Positions 34,916 to 46,200 of a DNA stretch of 64,000 nucleotides are shown here, piece after piece. Position 1 is the first letter of the stretch, and the number at the start of each line of letters is the position of its first letter. The stretch lies in NCBI GenBank assembly GCA_024234575.1, contig JACKOB010000002.1:1822151-1886150 (forward strand). Reading direction: 5' to 3'. Under the pieces are notes generated by a model that saw only the letters and a list, made by a program, of their open reading frames with translations, did no database searches and was not told where the DNA came from. Source of the DNA: Hahellaceae bacterium. Lineage in GTDB: Bacteria > Pseudomonadota > Gammaproteobacteria > Pseudomonadales > Oleiphilaceae. A program made the translations under genes and the position numbers.

Positions 34916-37630
34916 GTGAAGAAAATTTCCCCAAGTGGTGAAGGCTTAACTGGTGAAGGATTAAGTGTTGAGGTGAATGACTCGCTATTGTGGTACCAGA
35001 TTAAGGTAGGTGATGCCTTAAGCAAACAGTCGGTTGATGCGGCGGCGGGGTTAAGTGCAGCGGTGATCGAAGCGCGTCTGCAAACATTTGGAGAAAACAG
35101 GCTGGCAGAGAAGCCCCCCCGTTCTCAGTGGCTTGCATTTTTTGACCAGTTTAAGAGTTTACTGATTGTAGTTTTGTTGGGCGCCGCTGCCTTGGCTGGT
35201 GCGATTGGGGATATAAAAGACGCCGTGGTAATACTGGTCGTCGTTATATTTAACGCTGTAATGGGTTTTTGGCAAGAGCATCGCGCCGAAGCGACCTTAG
35301 CTGCCTTAAAAAAGATGTTATCGCCTAAAGCGCGGGTAAGGCGCAATGGTCAGGTCGAAGAAATAGCCGCGGCGCAACTCGTGCCTGGTGACATCATTTT
35401 ACTGGAGGCGGGTGATCGTGTTCCGGCGGATGGCCGGCTGATTGTTACCCACAATGTTGAAATTGATGAAGCCGCGCTTACCGGTGAATCACAACCGGCT
35501 GCAAAAGATGCATCCGTCGTGCTTCAGGAGACCCTGCCTTTGGCCGAGCAGGTCAATATGGCTTTTATGAATACGGTGGTAACGCGTGGCCGCGCAGAAT
35601 TACTGGTGGTGGCAACTGGCATGGCCTCAGAAATGGGGCGTATCTCAGGAATGTTAAGCGAGGCAGATGCACGTGATACTCCGTTACAAGAGCAACTTGA
35701 TGGCCTCGGCAAGCGCTTAACTGCTATTGCTGCGGTGGTCATCGGGTTGATTCTCACCCTGGGTCTGCTTCGCGGTGAGCCGTGGATGGAAGTCATCTTA
35801 ACTTCCATCGCCTTGGCCGTTGCTGCTATTCCTGAAGGCTTACCCGCAGTGGTAACGGTCACCCTGGCAATTGGCATGCATCGTATGGCGCAGCACCGAG
35901 CGATTGTTAAAAAACTGGCTGCTGTAGAAACCCTGGGGTGTACGACGGTAATTTGCTCGGATAAAACCGGCACGTTAACGATGAACCAGATGACTGCCCG
36001 GTCGCTTTTCTTTCAGGACAAGCACTTTGGCGTGTCGGGAGAAGGCTATGGCAGCGCCGGAGAGATCAGGTCTGAAAGTGGCGAGGTGCTTTCAGACTTG
36101 GACAATCTGCTTTATCCCGCCGTCTTAGCAAATGACAGTTCTATTCGTGATGCAACATTAATAGGTGATCCTACAGAGGGGGCGTTACTGGCACTGGCGT
36201 CTAAAGGCGGCCTGAATATCGATCAGCTGCTGGCCTCCAAGCCACGGCTTGCGGAAATTCCGTTTGATTCGGCACACAAGTTTCAGGCGACTTTTCATCA
36301 AGGTGAAACTTGTATCGAGATGTATATCAAAGGCGCGCCGGACATGCTCTTGCGCCGCGCCAGCCGTCAGTTAACAGCAACAGGTGATGAGCCAATCGAG
36401 CCTGCCAGCTGGGTGCACGAGAACGAGCGATTCGCTGGTGATGCCATGCGGGTTTTAGCGTTGGCTAGTAAAACTATTCCTGCTGCTGAATTTGACCCGA
36501 AAGCAGACCTGATGGCCTATGCGAGTGATCTGACGATGGTTGGTCTGGTCGGCATTATTGATCCACCGCGAGCAGAGGCGCGGGAAGCCATTGCCTTGTG
36601 CAAAAAGGCAGGCATTCAGGTAAAAATGATTACCGGTGATCATCGCGTGACCGCAGCGGCGATTGCCCGAGAGCTAGGGCTAACGGGGGACGTCCTTGAG
36701 GGGCGCGAACTGGACGATATGAGCGCCGAAGCGTTGGCGGCTATAATAGATAAGGTGGCGGTATTTGCCCGTGTCGCCCCAGAGCATAAAGTACGAATCG
36801 TACAGGCATTGAAGGCCGATGGCCATGTGACGGCCATGACGGGTGATGGGGTAAATGATGCGCCGGCACTGAAGCACGCCGATATTGGCGTTGCTATGGG
36901 GATCACCGGTACGGCGGTTACCAAAGAAGCTGCAACAATGGTATTAACCGATGACAACTTTGCCACCATAGTGAGTGCCGTGAAGGAAGGCCGTGCCATT
37001 TACGATAACATTGTAAAGTTTGTGCGGTTTCAGCTTTCTACCAATATAGGAGCGATCCAGACGGTCTTGGGGGCCAGCCTGCTTGGTTGGAGCACACCAT
37101 TTACCGCCATTCAGATCTTGTGGATCAATATTATTATGGATGGCCCGCCCGCTATGAGTTTAGGGGTAGAACCTCCACGACAGGGTATTATGGAGGAGGC
37201 GCCAAGGACGAAGGATGCCCGCATTCTTACTGGCAGGCGGTTGTTGCGGTTGTTTTTGTATGGCCTGATTATGGCAATTGGGACGCTAGGCTTGTTTTAC
37301 TATGCGCAACCGCTGGGTGAAATCTACGCTCTGACGCTGGCATTTACTACTTTTGTACTCTTTCAGTTCTTTAACCTGTTTAATACCCGCAGAGAGACGC
37401 GGTCTATTTTCAATCGTCACTTTTTCAGTAATCGGTGGTTGTGGCTCTCTCTTGCTGGCGTATTGGTGTTGCAGGCTCTTGTTGTGCACTGGGCTCCGGC
37501 ACAGGCTATATTTAGAACCACTGACCTATTGTGGCAAGATTGGGTTCTGGCAGCTTTAACTGCCTCGACGGTGCTCGTGTTCGAAGAAAGCCGCAAACTG
37601 CTCATGCGCATCGCGGGTAAGGTACATTGA
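34916..37630 (+). CDS. P-type cation ATPase (P2-type, Ca2+ or related)
   Basis: This 904-residue pump starts at the GTG at 34916, chosen because AGAGGA lies six bases upstream; an in-frame TTG six bases earlier is possible. Motifs: a cation_ATPase_N region, the TGES loop in ALTGESQPA, the PEGLP span, phosphorylated Asp349 in DKTGTLT, and GDGVNDAPALKHADIG. There are about ten membrane spans. The PEGLP sequence and overall arrangement fit SERCA/PMR1-like P2A pumps that move Ca2+ or Mn2+, while Na+ or K+ cannot be excluded. SbtA and SbtB follow at short spacing, so the pump and bicarbonate transporter may be co-expressed. Confidence 0.9.
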   Translation: MKKISPSGEGLTGEGLSVEVNDSLLWYQIKVGDALSKQSVDAAAGLSAAVIEARLQTFGENRLAEKPPRSQWLAFFDQFKSLLIVVLLGAAALAGAIGDIKDAVVILVVVIFNAVMGFWQEHRAEATLAALKKMLSPKARVRRNGQVEEIAAAQLVPGDIILLEAGDRVPADGRLIVTHNVEIDEAALTGESQPAAKDASVVLQETLPLAEQVNMAFMNTVVTRGRAELLVVATGMASEMGRISGMLSEADARDTPLQEQLDGLGKRLTAIAAVVIGLILTLGLLRGEPWMEVILTSIALAVAAIPEGLPAVVTVTLAIGMHRMAQHRAIVKKLAAVETLGCTTVICSDKTGTLTMNQMTARSLFFQDKHFGVSGEGYGSAGEIRSESGEVLSDLDNLLYPAVLANDSSIRDATLIGDPTEGALLALASKGGLNIDQLLASKPRLAEIPFDSAHKFQATFHQGETCIEMYIKGAPDMLLRRASRQLTATGDEPIEPASWVHENERFAGDAMRVLALASKTIPAAEFDPKADLMAYASDLTMVGLVGIIDPPRAEAREAIALCKKAGIQVKMITGDHRVTAAAIARELGLTGDVLEGRELDDMSAEALAAIIDKVAVFARVAPEHKVRIVQALKADGHVTAMTGDGVNDAPALKHADIGVAMGITGTAVTKEAATMVLTDDNFATIVSAVKEGRAIYDNIVKFVRFQLSTNIGAIQTVLGASLLGWSTPFTAIQILWINIIMDGPPAMSLGVEPPRQGIMEEAPRTKDARILTGRRLLRLFLYGLIMAIGTLGLFYYAQPLGEIYALTLAFTTFVLFQFFNLFNTRRETRSIFNRHFFSNRWLWLSLAGVLVLQALVVHWAPAQAIFRTTDLLWQDWVLAALTASTVLVFEESRKLLMRIAGKVH

Positions 37631-37661
37631 AGCCTAATTTTAAATTCAGGAGCAGGTAAGC

Positions 37662-38606
37662 ATGATAGAGCCAATAATTTTATTTTTTATTTTTGGTGTA
37701 GTAGCCGGATTAGCGCGGGCCGAGCTGCGCTTACCAAATCAAATATACGAATTTGTCAGCATACTATTGCTCCTGGCGATTGGTTTGAAAGGGGGCGTCG
37801 AGTTAGGCAAGCAACCTTTTTTGACGTTATTACCACAAATACTCGCCGTGTTTGTAATGGGGATGGCGCTTACGCTGGTTGCTTTTCCAGTGCTGTTAAA
37901 AGTCGGTGGCTTCAAAAGAGCTGATGCTGCCTCTATTGCGGCGCATTACGGGTCCGTTAGCGTAGGAACCTATGCTGTTGCCGTCGCCTATATGGGAACA
38001 AAAAACATCTATTTTGAAGAACATATGCCGCTGCTGTTGGTTGTGCTCGAGGTTCCGGCCATTCTGGTTGGTATTTTGTTAGCACGAGGTTTTTCGAAAG
38101 AAACAGAGTGGGGCTCGGTGATGCATGAGGTCTTTGCCGGTAAGGGAATTGTCTTGCTGCTGGGGGGCTTACTGATAGGCTGGATTGCAGGTGCCGATGG
38201 TTTGGCATCTATCAAGCCGCTGTTTTTCGATTTATTCAAAGGCATTCTCGCGCTATTCCTGCTGGAAATGGGGTTAATCACTGCATCCAAAATTGGTGCA
38301 TTGCGACGATATGGTGTGTTCCTGATTTTTTTCGGTATTGGCATGCCCTTGTTTTCGGCTTTAGTGGGGACAGGTCTGGGGCTGTTGCTGGGTTTGTCCG
38401 TAGGGGGTACCGCGATGCTGGCGACACTGGCTGCCAGTGCGTCTTATATAGCTGTTCCGGCGGCGATGCGTATCTCCGTTCCGGATGCGAATCCGACCTT
38501 ATCACTCGCCGCCTCGCTGGGCATTACGTTTCCGTTTAACGTGCTCATTGGCATCGCTGTTTACTACGAGCTGGCAGTAAGCTCGCATGCGTTTTTTGGA
38601 GGTTAA
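37662..38606 (+). CDS. sbtA: SbtA-family sodium-dependent bicarbonate transporter
   Basis: This 314-residue membrane protein (about ten spans) matches the SbtA/DUF897 family. SbtA symports Na+ and HCO3- in cyanobacteria, and homologues occur in many heterotrophs. Family features are the early GLKGG motif near residue 43, HYGSVSVGTYAVA near residue 92, and ASYIAVPAAMR near residue 265. The gene lies 31 bases after the P-type ATPase and two bases before a P-II-like gene, the known SbtA-SbtB pairing. In a heterotroph it may supply bicarbonate for carboxylases. Confidence 0.85.
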   Translation: MIEPIILFFIFGVVAGLARAELRLPNQIYEFVSILLLLAIGLKGGVELGKQPFLTLLPQILAVFVMGMALTLVAFPVLLKVGGFKRADAASIAAHYGSVSVGTYAVAVAYMGTKNIYFEEHMPLLLVVLEVPAILVGILLARGFSKETEWGSVMHEVFAGKGIVLLLGGLLIGWIAGADGLASIKPLFFDLFKGILALFLLEMGLITASKIGALRRYGVFLIFFGIGMPLFSALVGTGLGLLLGLSVGGTAMLATLAASASYIAVPAAMRISVPDANPTLSLAASLGITFPFNVLIGIAVYYELAVSSHAFFGG

Positions 38607-38608
38607 TT

Positions 38609-38914
38609 ATGCAAGAAAACAATCGCACGCTTATCACTATTATTACTGAGTCGTCCCTTGAAACGACATTGTCCCGAGAGCTGGAAAAAATTGGCGTGCA
38701 TGGCTACACCATTACCGATGCGCGGGGTAAGGGAGGAAGAGGCTCGCGCAAGGCTGATTGGGATGCAGACAGTAATATCCGCGTCGAGGTGATATGCACC
38801 GAAGTGATGGCCAAAGCCATTACGGACCTGTTGCAGAAAAAATACTATGACGATTTCGCCATGATCACCTACAGCCATGATGTGTTTGTGCTGCGGCCAG
38901 AAAAATTCACCTGA
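38609..38914 (+). CDS. sbtB: SbtB-like P-II family regulator
   Basis: This 101-residue protein has the P-II ferredoxin-like fold and a short T-loop region (DARGKGGRGSRKADWD, residues 39-54). It starts two bases after SbtA, and GGAGG overlaps the SbtA end. In cyanobacteria SbtB binds adenyl nucleotides and docks under SbtA to close it. The same role is expected here by pairing. It is distinct from GlnB, which has a longer T-loop with a uridylylated Tyr. The Mpl gene follows after a short gap. Confidence 0.85.
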   Translation: MQENNRTLITIITESSLETTLSRELEKIGVHGYTITDARGKGGRGSRKADWDADSNIRVEVICTEVMAKAITDLLQKKYYDDFAMITYSHDVFVLRPEKFT

Positions 38915-38990
38915 TGGGGTGGTGGTATTAGTGACCAATGTCGTTAATAATCCGAATACTTCCAACAATATAGTGGTCACGAATCATTCT

Positions 38991-40436
38991 ATGCACATTC
39001 ATATTTTAGGTATCTGCGGCACCTTTATGGGGTCGCTGGCGGTACTGGCAAAACAAATGGGACACCGGGTTACCGGTTCCGATCAGGGGGTTTACCCCCC
39101 TATGAGTACCCAGCTTGAGTCGCAGGGTATTGAGTTAACCCAGGGCTATGACCCAGCACAGCTTGAGCCCAGACCAGATCTCGTGGTAGTTGGTAATGCC
39201 ATGTCGCGTGGTAATCCGGCGGTCGAATATGTGCTGGATAAAGGCATTGACTATATCTCGGGTCCGCAGTGGTTAGCCGAGTATGTATTAAAAGACCGCT
39301 GGACGCTGGCGGTATCTGGTACTCATGGCAAAACAACTACGAGCACCATGCTGGCCTGGATTTTAGAATATGCAGGGATGTCGCCGGGCTTTCTGATTGG
39401 TGGTGTACCTAAAAATTTCGAAACCTCTGCTCGTTTGGGCGAAACCCCATTTTTTGTGGTAGAGGCCGACGAATATGACAGCGCGTTCTTTGACAAACGA
39501 TCAAAATTTGTTCATTACCGTCCGCGCACGCTCATCATGAACAACCTGGAATTTGATCATGCGGATATCTTTGCTGATCTGGGTGCTATTCAAACTCAGT
39601 TTCATCATCTGCTAAGAACCGTTCCGGGAACCGGCAGAGTCATTTATCCTGCTGATGACACCCATTTAGCCGCCGTCATTGCCCGTGGTTGCTGGTCTGA
39701 ACAGGCGCCCTTTGCAATCGCTGCTAAGCAGACGAAATCTACAGCTAAAATCAGCTCTGCAGCCTGGACGGCTGAATTACTCAGCGATGATGGCAGTCAT
39801 TTTAAGGTAATCACTGCCGAGAATGCTGCTGGTACGAGGCAGGAAGGCGAAGTGATATGGCAAATGACCGGTGTACATAGCGTTAATAACGCCATTGCTG
39901 CCATGATGGCCGCACATCATGTGGGGGTTGTGTTGTCAGTTGCCGCCGAGGCGTTGAGCCGTTTTGGCGGGGTCAAGCGCCGCATGGAGCTGTTGGCAGA
40001 AAGCCAGGGCGTGAGTATTTATGATGATTTTGCCCACCACCCCACGGCAATTGCCACAACGTTGGACGGCCTGAGGCAAAAAGTGGGGAATGAACCGATC
40101 ATTGCCCTCATTGAGCCCCGCTCTAACACCATGAAAATGGGGGTGCACAAAACTACCTTGTTACCCTCTGCTGAAGCAGCCGACAAAGTCATGTGGTCAA
40201 ACCTGTCAGGTATGGACTGGCTGCCGACACTCGTGAAAGAAACTGTGGCAGCGAGCCCATCGGCAAAACACCAGTGTGAATCATCGGTAGAGCAATTGCT
40301 GGCAACGACAGTTGCTGCCATTCGCCATTATCGAGCTGCTCAGTCTGGTTGTCCGGTTCATGTCGTCATCATGAGCAATGGCGGTTTTGCCGGTATTCAT
40401 CAGAAATTAATTGATCAACTGAGGTCTCCCTTATGA
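38991..40436 (+). CDS. mpl: Mpl, murein peptide ligase
   Basis: This 481-residue Mur-ligase family enzyme joins the recycled tripeptide L-Ala-gamma-D-Glu-meso-DAP to UDP-MurNAc in peptidoglycan recycling. The start at 38991 ([17 protein letters not shown]) agrees with the known N-terminus of Mpl; longer open frames have no support. The ATP loop is [10 protein letters not shown] near residue 110. Later Mur-type motifs include [11 protein letters not shown] and [11 protein letters not shown]. Its stop overlaps the ubiX start by four bases (ATGA), the same order as in other gammaproteobacteria. Confidence 0.93.
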   Translation: MHIHILGICGTFMGSLAVLAKQMGHRVTGSDQGVYPPMSTQLESQGIELTQGYDPAQLEPRPDLVVVGNAMSRGNPAVEYVLDKGIDYISGPQWLAEYVLKDRWTLAVSGTHGKTTTSTMLAWILEYAGMSPGFLIGGVPKNFETSARLGETPFFVVEADEYDSAFFDKRSKFVHYRPRTLIMNNLEFDHADIFADLGAIQTQFHHLLRTVPGTGRVIYPADDTHLAAVIARGCWSEQAPFAIAAKQTKSTAKISSAAWTAELLSDDGSHFKVITAENAAGTRQEGEVIWQMTGVHSVNNAIAAMMAAHHVGVVLSVAAEALSRFGGVKRRMELLAESQGVSIYDDFAHHPTAIATTLDGLRQKVGNEPIIALIEPRSNTMKMGVHKTTLLPSAEAADKVMWSNLSGMDWLPTLVKETVAASPSAKHQCESSVEQLLATTVAAIRHYRAAQSGCPVHVVIMSNGGFAGIHQKLIDQLRSPL

Positions 40437-41059
40437 CACATAATGCTCCCCAAGAGGCCGTGACCGTTGCCTTAACCGGTGCATCTGGTGCGCAATACGC
40501 GATGCGACTGGTAGAGTGCCTGCTGGAGGCAGATCGTACGGTTTATCTGTTGGTATCAAAAGCGGCACATGTGGTGATTGCGACAGAAATGGGTTTGAAG
40601 TTGCCAGGGCAGGCGGCGGCAATGGAAGAGTTTCTATGGGAGTATTTTGGTACTGATGGCGAGCAACTGCGGGTGTTTGGTAAAGAAGACTGGTTTGCTC
40701 CACCCGCTTCCGGCTCATCATCGCCTTCAAGCATGGTAATTTGCCCCTGCAGCACCGGTACGTTGTCGGCCATTGCTTGCGGTGCCAGCGATAATCTTAT
40801 TGAACGGGCAGCCGATGTTGCCTTAAAAGAGCGACGTCAGCTGATTTTAGTGCCCAGAGAGGCGCCATACTCTGAAGTACATCTCGAAAACATGCTCAAA
40901 CTGACGCGTATGGGGGCGCTGGTATTGCCTGCCAGTCCGGGCTTTTATCACCAGCCACAGACAATTGATGACCTGATCGATTTTGTCGTTGCCCGTATAC
41001 TGGACCATCTGGGAGTCACGCACACGCTGATTGCGCGCTGGGGGGAGTCACGGGTATGA
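40433..41059 (+). CDS. ubiX: UbiX flavin prenyltransferase
   Basis: This 208-residue enzyme attaches a dimethylallyl group to FMN to give the prenylated flavin that the UbiD decarboxylase needs in ubiquinone synthesis. The early [12 protein letters not shown] motif, [12 protein letters not shown] near residue 105, and the late [13 protein letters not shown] are conserved UbiX features. It is embedded in an operon with four-base overlaps to mpl and to the DUF815 gene. No ubiD gene is visible in this window. Confidence 0.93.
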   Translation: MTHNAPQEAVTVALTGASGAQYAMRLVECLLEADRTVYLLVSKAAHVVIATEMGLKLPGQAAAMEEFLWEYFGTDGEQLRVFGKEDWFAPPASGSSSPSSMVICPCSTGTLSAIACGASDNLIERAADVALKERRQLILVPREAPYSEVHLENMLKLTRMGALVLPASPGFYHQPQTIDDLIDFVVARILDHLGVTHTLIARWGESRV

Positions 41060-41868
41060 GTGGCCAGAAGCCGGCAATTAACTGGGATATTCACCCCGCA
41101 GCGATTTGGCGCAGTAAACGGCAGTATTTGAGACCGGTTAGCCGTATCGATACCATTCGTTTTGCAGACCTTTTAGGTGTTGATCAGCAAAAGCAGAAAT
41201 TAGTGCTTAATACCCGCCGATACCTGCAAGGGCTGCCGGCCAATAACGTGCTGTTATGGGGAAGTAGAGGCACGGGAAAATCATCGTTAATCAAGGCACT
41301 GCTTAATGAGTTTTTCGAGCAGGGATTACGCCTGATCGAAATCGATAAAGACGACTTGCTTGATCTGCCAGAAATTGTCGATGAAATAAAAGACACCTCC
41401 CATCGATTTATCGTATTTTGCGACGATCTCTCTTTCGAGCGGGGAGAAAGCACCTATAAAGCGCTGAAAAGTGTTTTAGAGGGGTCAATCGAGCTACCCC
41501 CCGAAAATATCCTGATTTACGCCACATCGAACCGCCGACATTTGTTGCCTGAATATATGAAAGATAACGAACAGGCGGCAATCGTAGGTGGAGAGATTCA
41601 CCATGCGGAGGCTGTGGAAGAGCAGATCAGCCTTTCTGATCGATTTGGCCTGTGGTTGTCTTTTTATCCGGTTAATCAGCCAGGCTATCTTGAAATGATC
41701 GACCAGTTGTTTCCAGAAGTAACAGACCGTAAAGAGCTTCACTTGGAAGCCATTCGATTTGCTACCGGCAAAGGGGTACGCAGTGGGCGCACGGCACAGC
41801 AGTTTTACCGCATGTATAGTGGTGACATGTCGATGCCGTTTTATGGGGTGTCAGGCGAGGGAAACTAG
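41056..41868 (+). CDS. DUF815 AAA-type ATP-binding protein
   Basis: This 270-residue cytoplasmic protein has a P-loop [10 protein letters not shown] near residue 70, a Walker B FCDDLSFE near residue 122, and the sensor-like region [14 protein letters not shown]. It matches the DUF815 group of AAA ATPases, whose function is not firmly known. The ATG overlaps the ubiX stop by four bases, so it is made with Mpl and UbiX. A 49-base gap separates it from the RhuM-like gene. Confidence 0.88.
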   Translation: MSGQKPAINWDIHPAAIWRSKRQYLRPVSRIDTIRFADLLGVDQQKQKLVLNTRRYLQGLPANNVLLWGSRGTGKSSLIKALLNEFFEQGLRLIEIDKDDLLDLPEIVDEIKDTSHRFIVFCDDLSFERGESTYKALKSVLEGSIELPPENILIYATSNRRHLLPEYMKDNEQAAIVGGEIHHAEAVEEQISLSDRFGLWLSFYPVNQPGYLEMIDQLFPEVTDRKELHLEAIRFATGKGVRSGRTAQQFYRMYSGDMSMPFYGVSGEGN

Positions 41869-41917
41869 CGAATCAGGGCTGCAAAAAAATGACTTCAAGT
41901 AAGCAAGGAAAGCCAGC

Positions 41918-42934
41918 ATGAACGATATAGTGATTTATACCAGTGAAGATGGCCTTACTCGTATGGATTTACGGGTAGAAGGTCAAACCGTTTGGTTGAC
42001 ACAAATGGAAATTGCCGAGCTGTTTCAAACTACCAAGCAGAACGTGTCACTTCACGCCAATAATATCTTTAAAGAGAACGAATTGTTGCTTGATGCAGTT
42101 GTCAAGGAATCCTTGACAACTGCTGCTGATGGCAAGCGTTATCGTACCAAGCGTTATAATCTCAACTTGATATTAGCGATTGGCTACCGAGTGCGCTCCC
42201 CAAGAGGTGTGCAGTTTCGCCAGTGGGCCACTCAGCATTTGAAAGAATACCTAGTCAAGGGGTTTGTAATAGATGACGAACGCCTGAAAAACGCAGGCAG
42301 TTGGGATTACTTTGATGAGCTACTGGAGCGTATCCGCGATATTCGTGCATCGGAAAAGCGCTTTTATCAAAAAGTACGCGATCTGTTTGCCTTAAGTTCA
42401 GATTATCTGCAACGCGAACAAGAAACCCAACGTTTTTTTGCCCATGCACAAAACAAGCTACTTTATGCCGTTACACACCAAACAGCGGCAGAGCTGGTAC
42501 TTGCCCGATCTGATGCCAGCCAACCCAATATGGCTCTTACCGCATGGAAGGGGGCTCGTGTTCGCAAACAAGATGTGATTATAGCGAAAAATTATTTGAA
42601 CGCGGACGAGATAGATACCTTGAATCGTTTGGTAGTGATTTTTTTGGAACAAGCGGAATTACGAGTAAAACAGAAGCATGACCTAACTCTTGATTTCTGG
42701 AAAAGCAATCTTGACCGCATGCTGGCCTTTAACGACCAGGCTGTGTTAGAAGGCACCGGCTCTGTCAGTCATGAGGAAATGAAGAGTATTGTTCAAGCAC
42801 GTTACGACAATTTCGACCAGAAACGTCGACAAAGCGAGGCGTTTGAAGCTGATGTCGCTGATTTAAAAGCGATAGAAGCATTGGAGCACCGCTTAAAAAA
42901 AGACAAAAGTAAGAATAAAAATCCAAAGTGCTGA
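41918..42934 (+). CDS. RhuM-family protein
   Basis: This 338-residue protein matches the RhuM/COG3943 family. Residues of about 20-55 hold a helix-turn-helix-like segment (TQMEIAELFQTTKQNVSLHA), followed by the family core GYRVRSPRGVQFRQWATQHL. The C-terminal 200 residues are mostly helical and end in a Lys-rich tail. RhuM genes occur on genomic islands and near restriction or toxin genes, and their biochemical role is not established. Here it is a single gene beside the mpl operon, with no integrase or tRNA visible. Confidence 0.8.
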   Translation: MNDIVIYTSEDGLTRMDLRVEGQTVWLTQMEIAELFQTTKQNVSLHANNIFKENELLLDAVVKESLTTAADGKRYRTKRYNLNLILAIGYRVRSPRGVQFRQWATQHLKEYLVKGFVIDDERLKNAGSWDYFDELLERIRDIRASEKRFYQKVRDLFALSSDYLQREQETQRFFAHAQNKLLYAVTHQTAAELVLARSDASQPNMALTAWKGARVRKQDVIIAKNYLNADEIDTLNRLVVIFLEQAELRVKQKHDLTLDFWKSNLDRMLAFNDQAVLEGTGSVSHEEMKSIVQARYDNFDQKRRQSEAFEADVADLKAIEALEHRLKKDKSKNKNPKC

Positions 42935-43161
42935 AAATGTGCGTTATGTAATCCCGTCATGTCATTTAGTGTTTGTGTCTGAATAGTGTGTTCTATTTTT
43001 TAACACAACCCAGAGGCTTATTTTTCAGCGATAGCCTTTACTTAAAATGTCTAACGAAGGTTATCCCTGCCAAAACTACTTCCTCGTCTATACTCATAAA
43101 TACTCTGTTTTAGGTTGCTGTAAAAAGGTTGCTACACAAATACTGCAGTAATCAGTGGCGA

Positions 43162-43190
43162 GATTAGAAACCAGCGACAAGATTAGAAAC
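43162..43190. repeat. Direct repeat pair upstream of the first hybrid kinase
   Basis: GATTAGAAAC occurs at 43162-43171 and again at 43181-43190, 19 bp start to start, just before the kinase coding region. Such spacing can mark binding of a dimeric regulator, but the pair may also be chance. Confidence 0.4.
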
Positions 43191-43218
43191 TGCTTTGGCT
43201 ATGTCGGGAGGAGAGAGT

Positions 43219-46200
43219 TTGTTTGTGTCGGCGCTGAAAGGACTGCTATTGCGGAGGGGATCGCTTGCGCCATCACCGTTCTGGGCTTGTTTGTGTCTGA
43301 TGTTTTTCGTGTTTGCAGCACCGATTGTCTCGGCGGGTGAGAGCGTTATTTTTGTTGAAGATTCACAAAAAAGCATTGCTCTGGGGCCGTCACTTGAATA
43401 TCTCGAAGATAAAGACGGCTCGTTAACCATTGATGACTTGGTTGCCGGTAAGGTTGATGATCAGTGGTTTAAGATCGAGGGTAGTCGCGCCAGTTTTGGT
43501 TTTTCGCCATCGGTTTACTGGATGAAAGGCCGGTTTAATTTTGTTTCCCGGCGCAATGGTCAATTGTTATCTGATCGGTGGTTGATGTTTGACTATGTGC
43601 TACATGATTATATTGATGTTTATGTCGTTGCGCCCCATGGTCAATTATTGCACTACCCACTAGGTGACCAGCGAGATTTCAGTAACAACCCGTTTGATTC
43701 GCCACACTTTATTGCGCCTCTCACGCTTACAAAGGGTGACATTACGGACGTATACATCCGTATAGAATCTGGTGGTGCCAAGTTGTTGGGCGTGTCATTG
43801 CATAATTTCACGGCGCTTACCAATGCCATATCTGACGCACGGATGAGGAATGGCTTGTTTTACGGTGTGATGATTATCATGGTGCTGTACAACTTGCTTA
43901 TTTATATCTCGATTGGTGATCGTACTTATTTGTATTACGTTCTGGGAATTACCTCTTTTGGTCTCACTCAGGCCTCGCTTGACGGAATTCCCTGGCAATA
44001 CCAGTTGTTTGATGATCCGCACTGGAATAATCAAATTGTGCCGTTGCTGATGTCCTCAACGTGGATTTTTTTGCTTGCTTTCTCACGCTCATTGCTGGAC
44101 GTTGCCAAGCTGGCACCATTGCTGGATATGACCATAAAATTTATGGCCGTGGTATTTTTCTGGTCTGCTTGTCTCAGCTTTTTGCTTGATTACAGTGAGA
44201 TAGTCCAGCTTAACTCTCGTTTAACATTGCTGTATGCCATTCTGCTTTCTGGCATTGGTCTGCACTTGTGGCGCCGTGGCCATCGTCAGGGGCGCTACTA
44301 TGTGTTTGCTTGGTCGGCATATATGGTGGGGGTGTTGTCACAAATACTGTATGTGTTTGGCGCCATTAGTAATAACGCGTTTGTTGAAAACGGTGCCAGC
44401 TGGGGCGGCTTTGCTAACGTGCTGTTACTTTCGCTGGCTTTGGCAGATCGCATTAATACACAAAAGCGAGAAACAGAAGAGGCAAGGCAACGCGCTTTAG
44501 ATGCCAAACAAGAAGCAGAGCAGGCAAATGCCACCTCACTGGCCAATATGAACAAGTTTAAAAACCTGTTTGATAATGCCGCTGAGGGTATTTTTCAGTG
44601 CTCGATGGATGGCCGCTTTTTAACGCTAAATCCAGCGTACTCCGCAATTTTTGGTTATGAATCTCCCGAGGCGATGAAGGCTGCGATCGAAAGTATTGGC
44701 GATCAATGTTTTAAAAATCCGGATGATTATGACGCTATTGTGCAAATCCTGCTAAAACTCGGGCGTATTGCCGATATTGAAGCGGAGTGTGTGCGCCAGG
44801 ATGGTTCTACTTTTTGGTGCACCAGCTCCGTTAGTCTGGTGCGAGATAGTGATGGTAATGCGCTGTATTTTGAAGGCTTTTTGATTGATATCACCGAAAA
44901 GAAAGAAAAGGAGATGGCCCTGCGTGATCGGGAAGCAGCGCAGGCCTCCGCCCAAGCGAAGAGTGAGTTTTTGGCCAACATGAGTCATGAAATCCGCACG
45001 CCAATGAATGCCATTATCGGCTTTGCGGCGTTGTCACAGAAAACCAATCTCAATCCCCAGCAGCGGGATTATATTCGCAAAATTGAAAGCTCCTCCAAGA
45101 ACCTGTTAGGCATAATTAACGATATTCTGGACTTCTCGAAAATAGAAGCAGGCAAGCTTGATCTGGAACGAGTCGAGTTTAGTTTTAACGATGTGATCAA
45201 CGATGTTGTCAGCATGTTGTGCCATAAATCTGCTGAAAAACAGATAGAGCTGGTGGTGAGTATTCAGCCTGGAGTGCCATTGCGTTTACTCGGTGACCCG
45301 CTGCGACTTGAGCAGATTTTAATTAACTTGGCCAACAATGCGATTAAATTTACAGACGAGGGCGAAGTCGTTATTCGTGTATCGGATATTAGCCGCTTGG
45401 ACAACAAAGTGCAGTTGCAGTTTTCTGTCGAGGATACGGGTATTGGTATTTCCAAAGAGCAGCAACAGCGGCTATTTAAACCGTTTTCCCAGGCGGATGG
45501 CTCGACGACACGTAAATATGGTGGCACCGGTTTAGGTTTAACCATTAGTAAGCAGCTGGTTGAGTTGATGGATGGGGATATCTGGGTCACCAGTGAAGCA
45601 AACAAAGGCAGCAAGTTTCAGTTTAACGCCTGGTTTGGCGAACCGGTCGCCCGAGATGGTATGCCCAATAGCGTCTACGAAAGTAAAGAGCTGAAAGGGT
45701 TAAGGGTTTTACTCATTGATGATAAAGACTCAGGGCAGGAAGCACTGGTAGAAATTCTCACCTCTTTTGAGTGCCAGACACGCTGGGTTCAGCCAGATTA
45801 CACACTGATCGACAAGCTGCGGGAAGAAGTTAAAAGCACCAGTTATGACCTGGTTGTAATCGACCGCCAGTTAGCCGCCATGAGCTCTATTGATGCAGCG
45901 CTGGGTGTACGAGGGCTAACTTATTTTGCCGATGTACCCATTATCGTCATGTCGCTCAGTAATGAAGACAAAAACATGGAAGAAATTACCGAGTACGGGT
46001 TTGTTTGTATGGTCAAGCCGGTGACACCTTCCGTCATGCTGGATGCCATTCAGGATATTTTTGGTTATACCGGGCCTCGCGCTTCTCGTCGTACTACTGC
46101 CGAAGATGATGAAAGAGTGTTAAAAATTCTGCGTGGTGCACGGGTACTGCTGGTCGAGGACACACCTTTTAACCAGGAGATTGCGACCGAGTTTCTGCGG

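Noticed and set aside
36640..36999. Open frame antisense to the P-type ATPase gene
   Set aside because: It overlaps a conserved catalytic part of the ATPase and shows no domain or ribosome-binding site.
42985..43010. GTGTT...AACAC hairpin after the RhuM-like gene
   Set aside because: The stem is only five or six base pairs with its T-run inside the loop, so it is too weak to call as a terminator.
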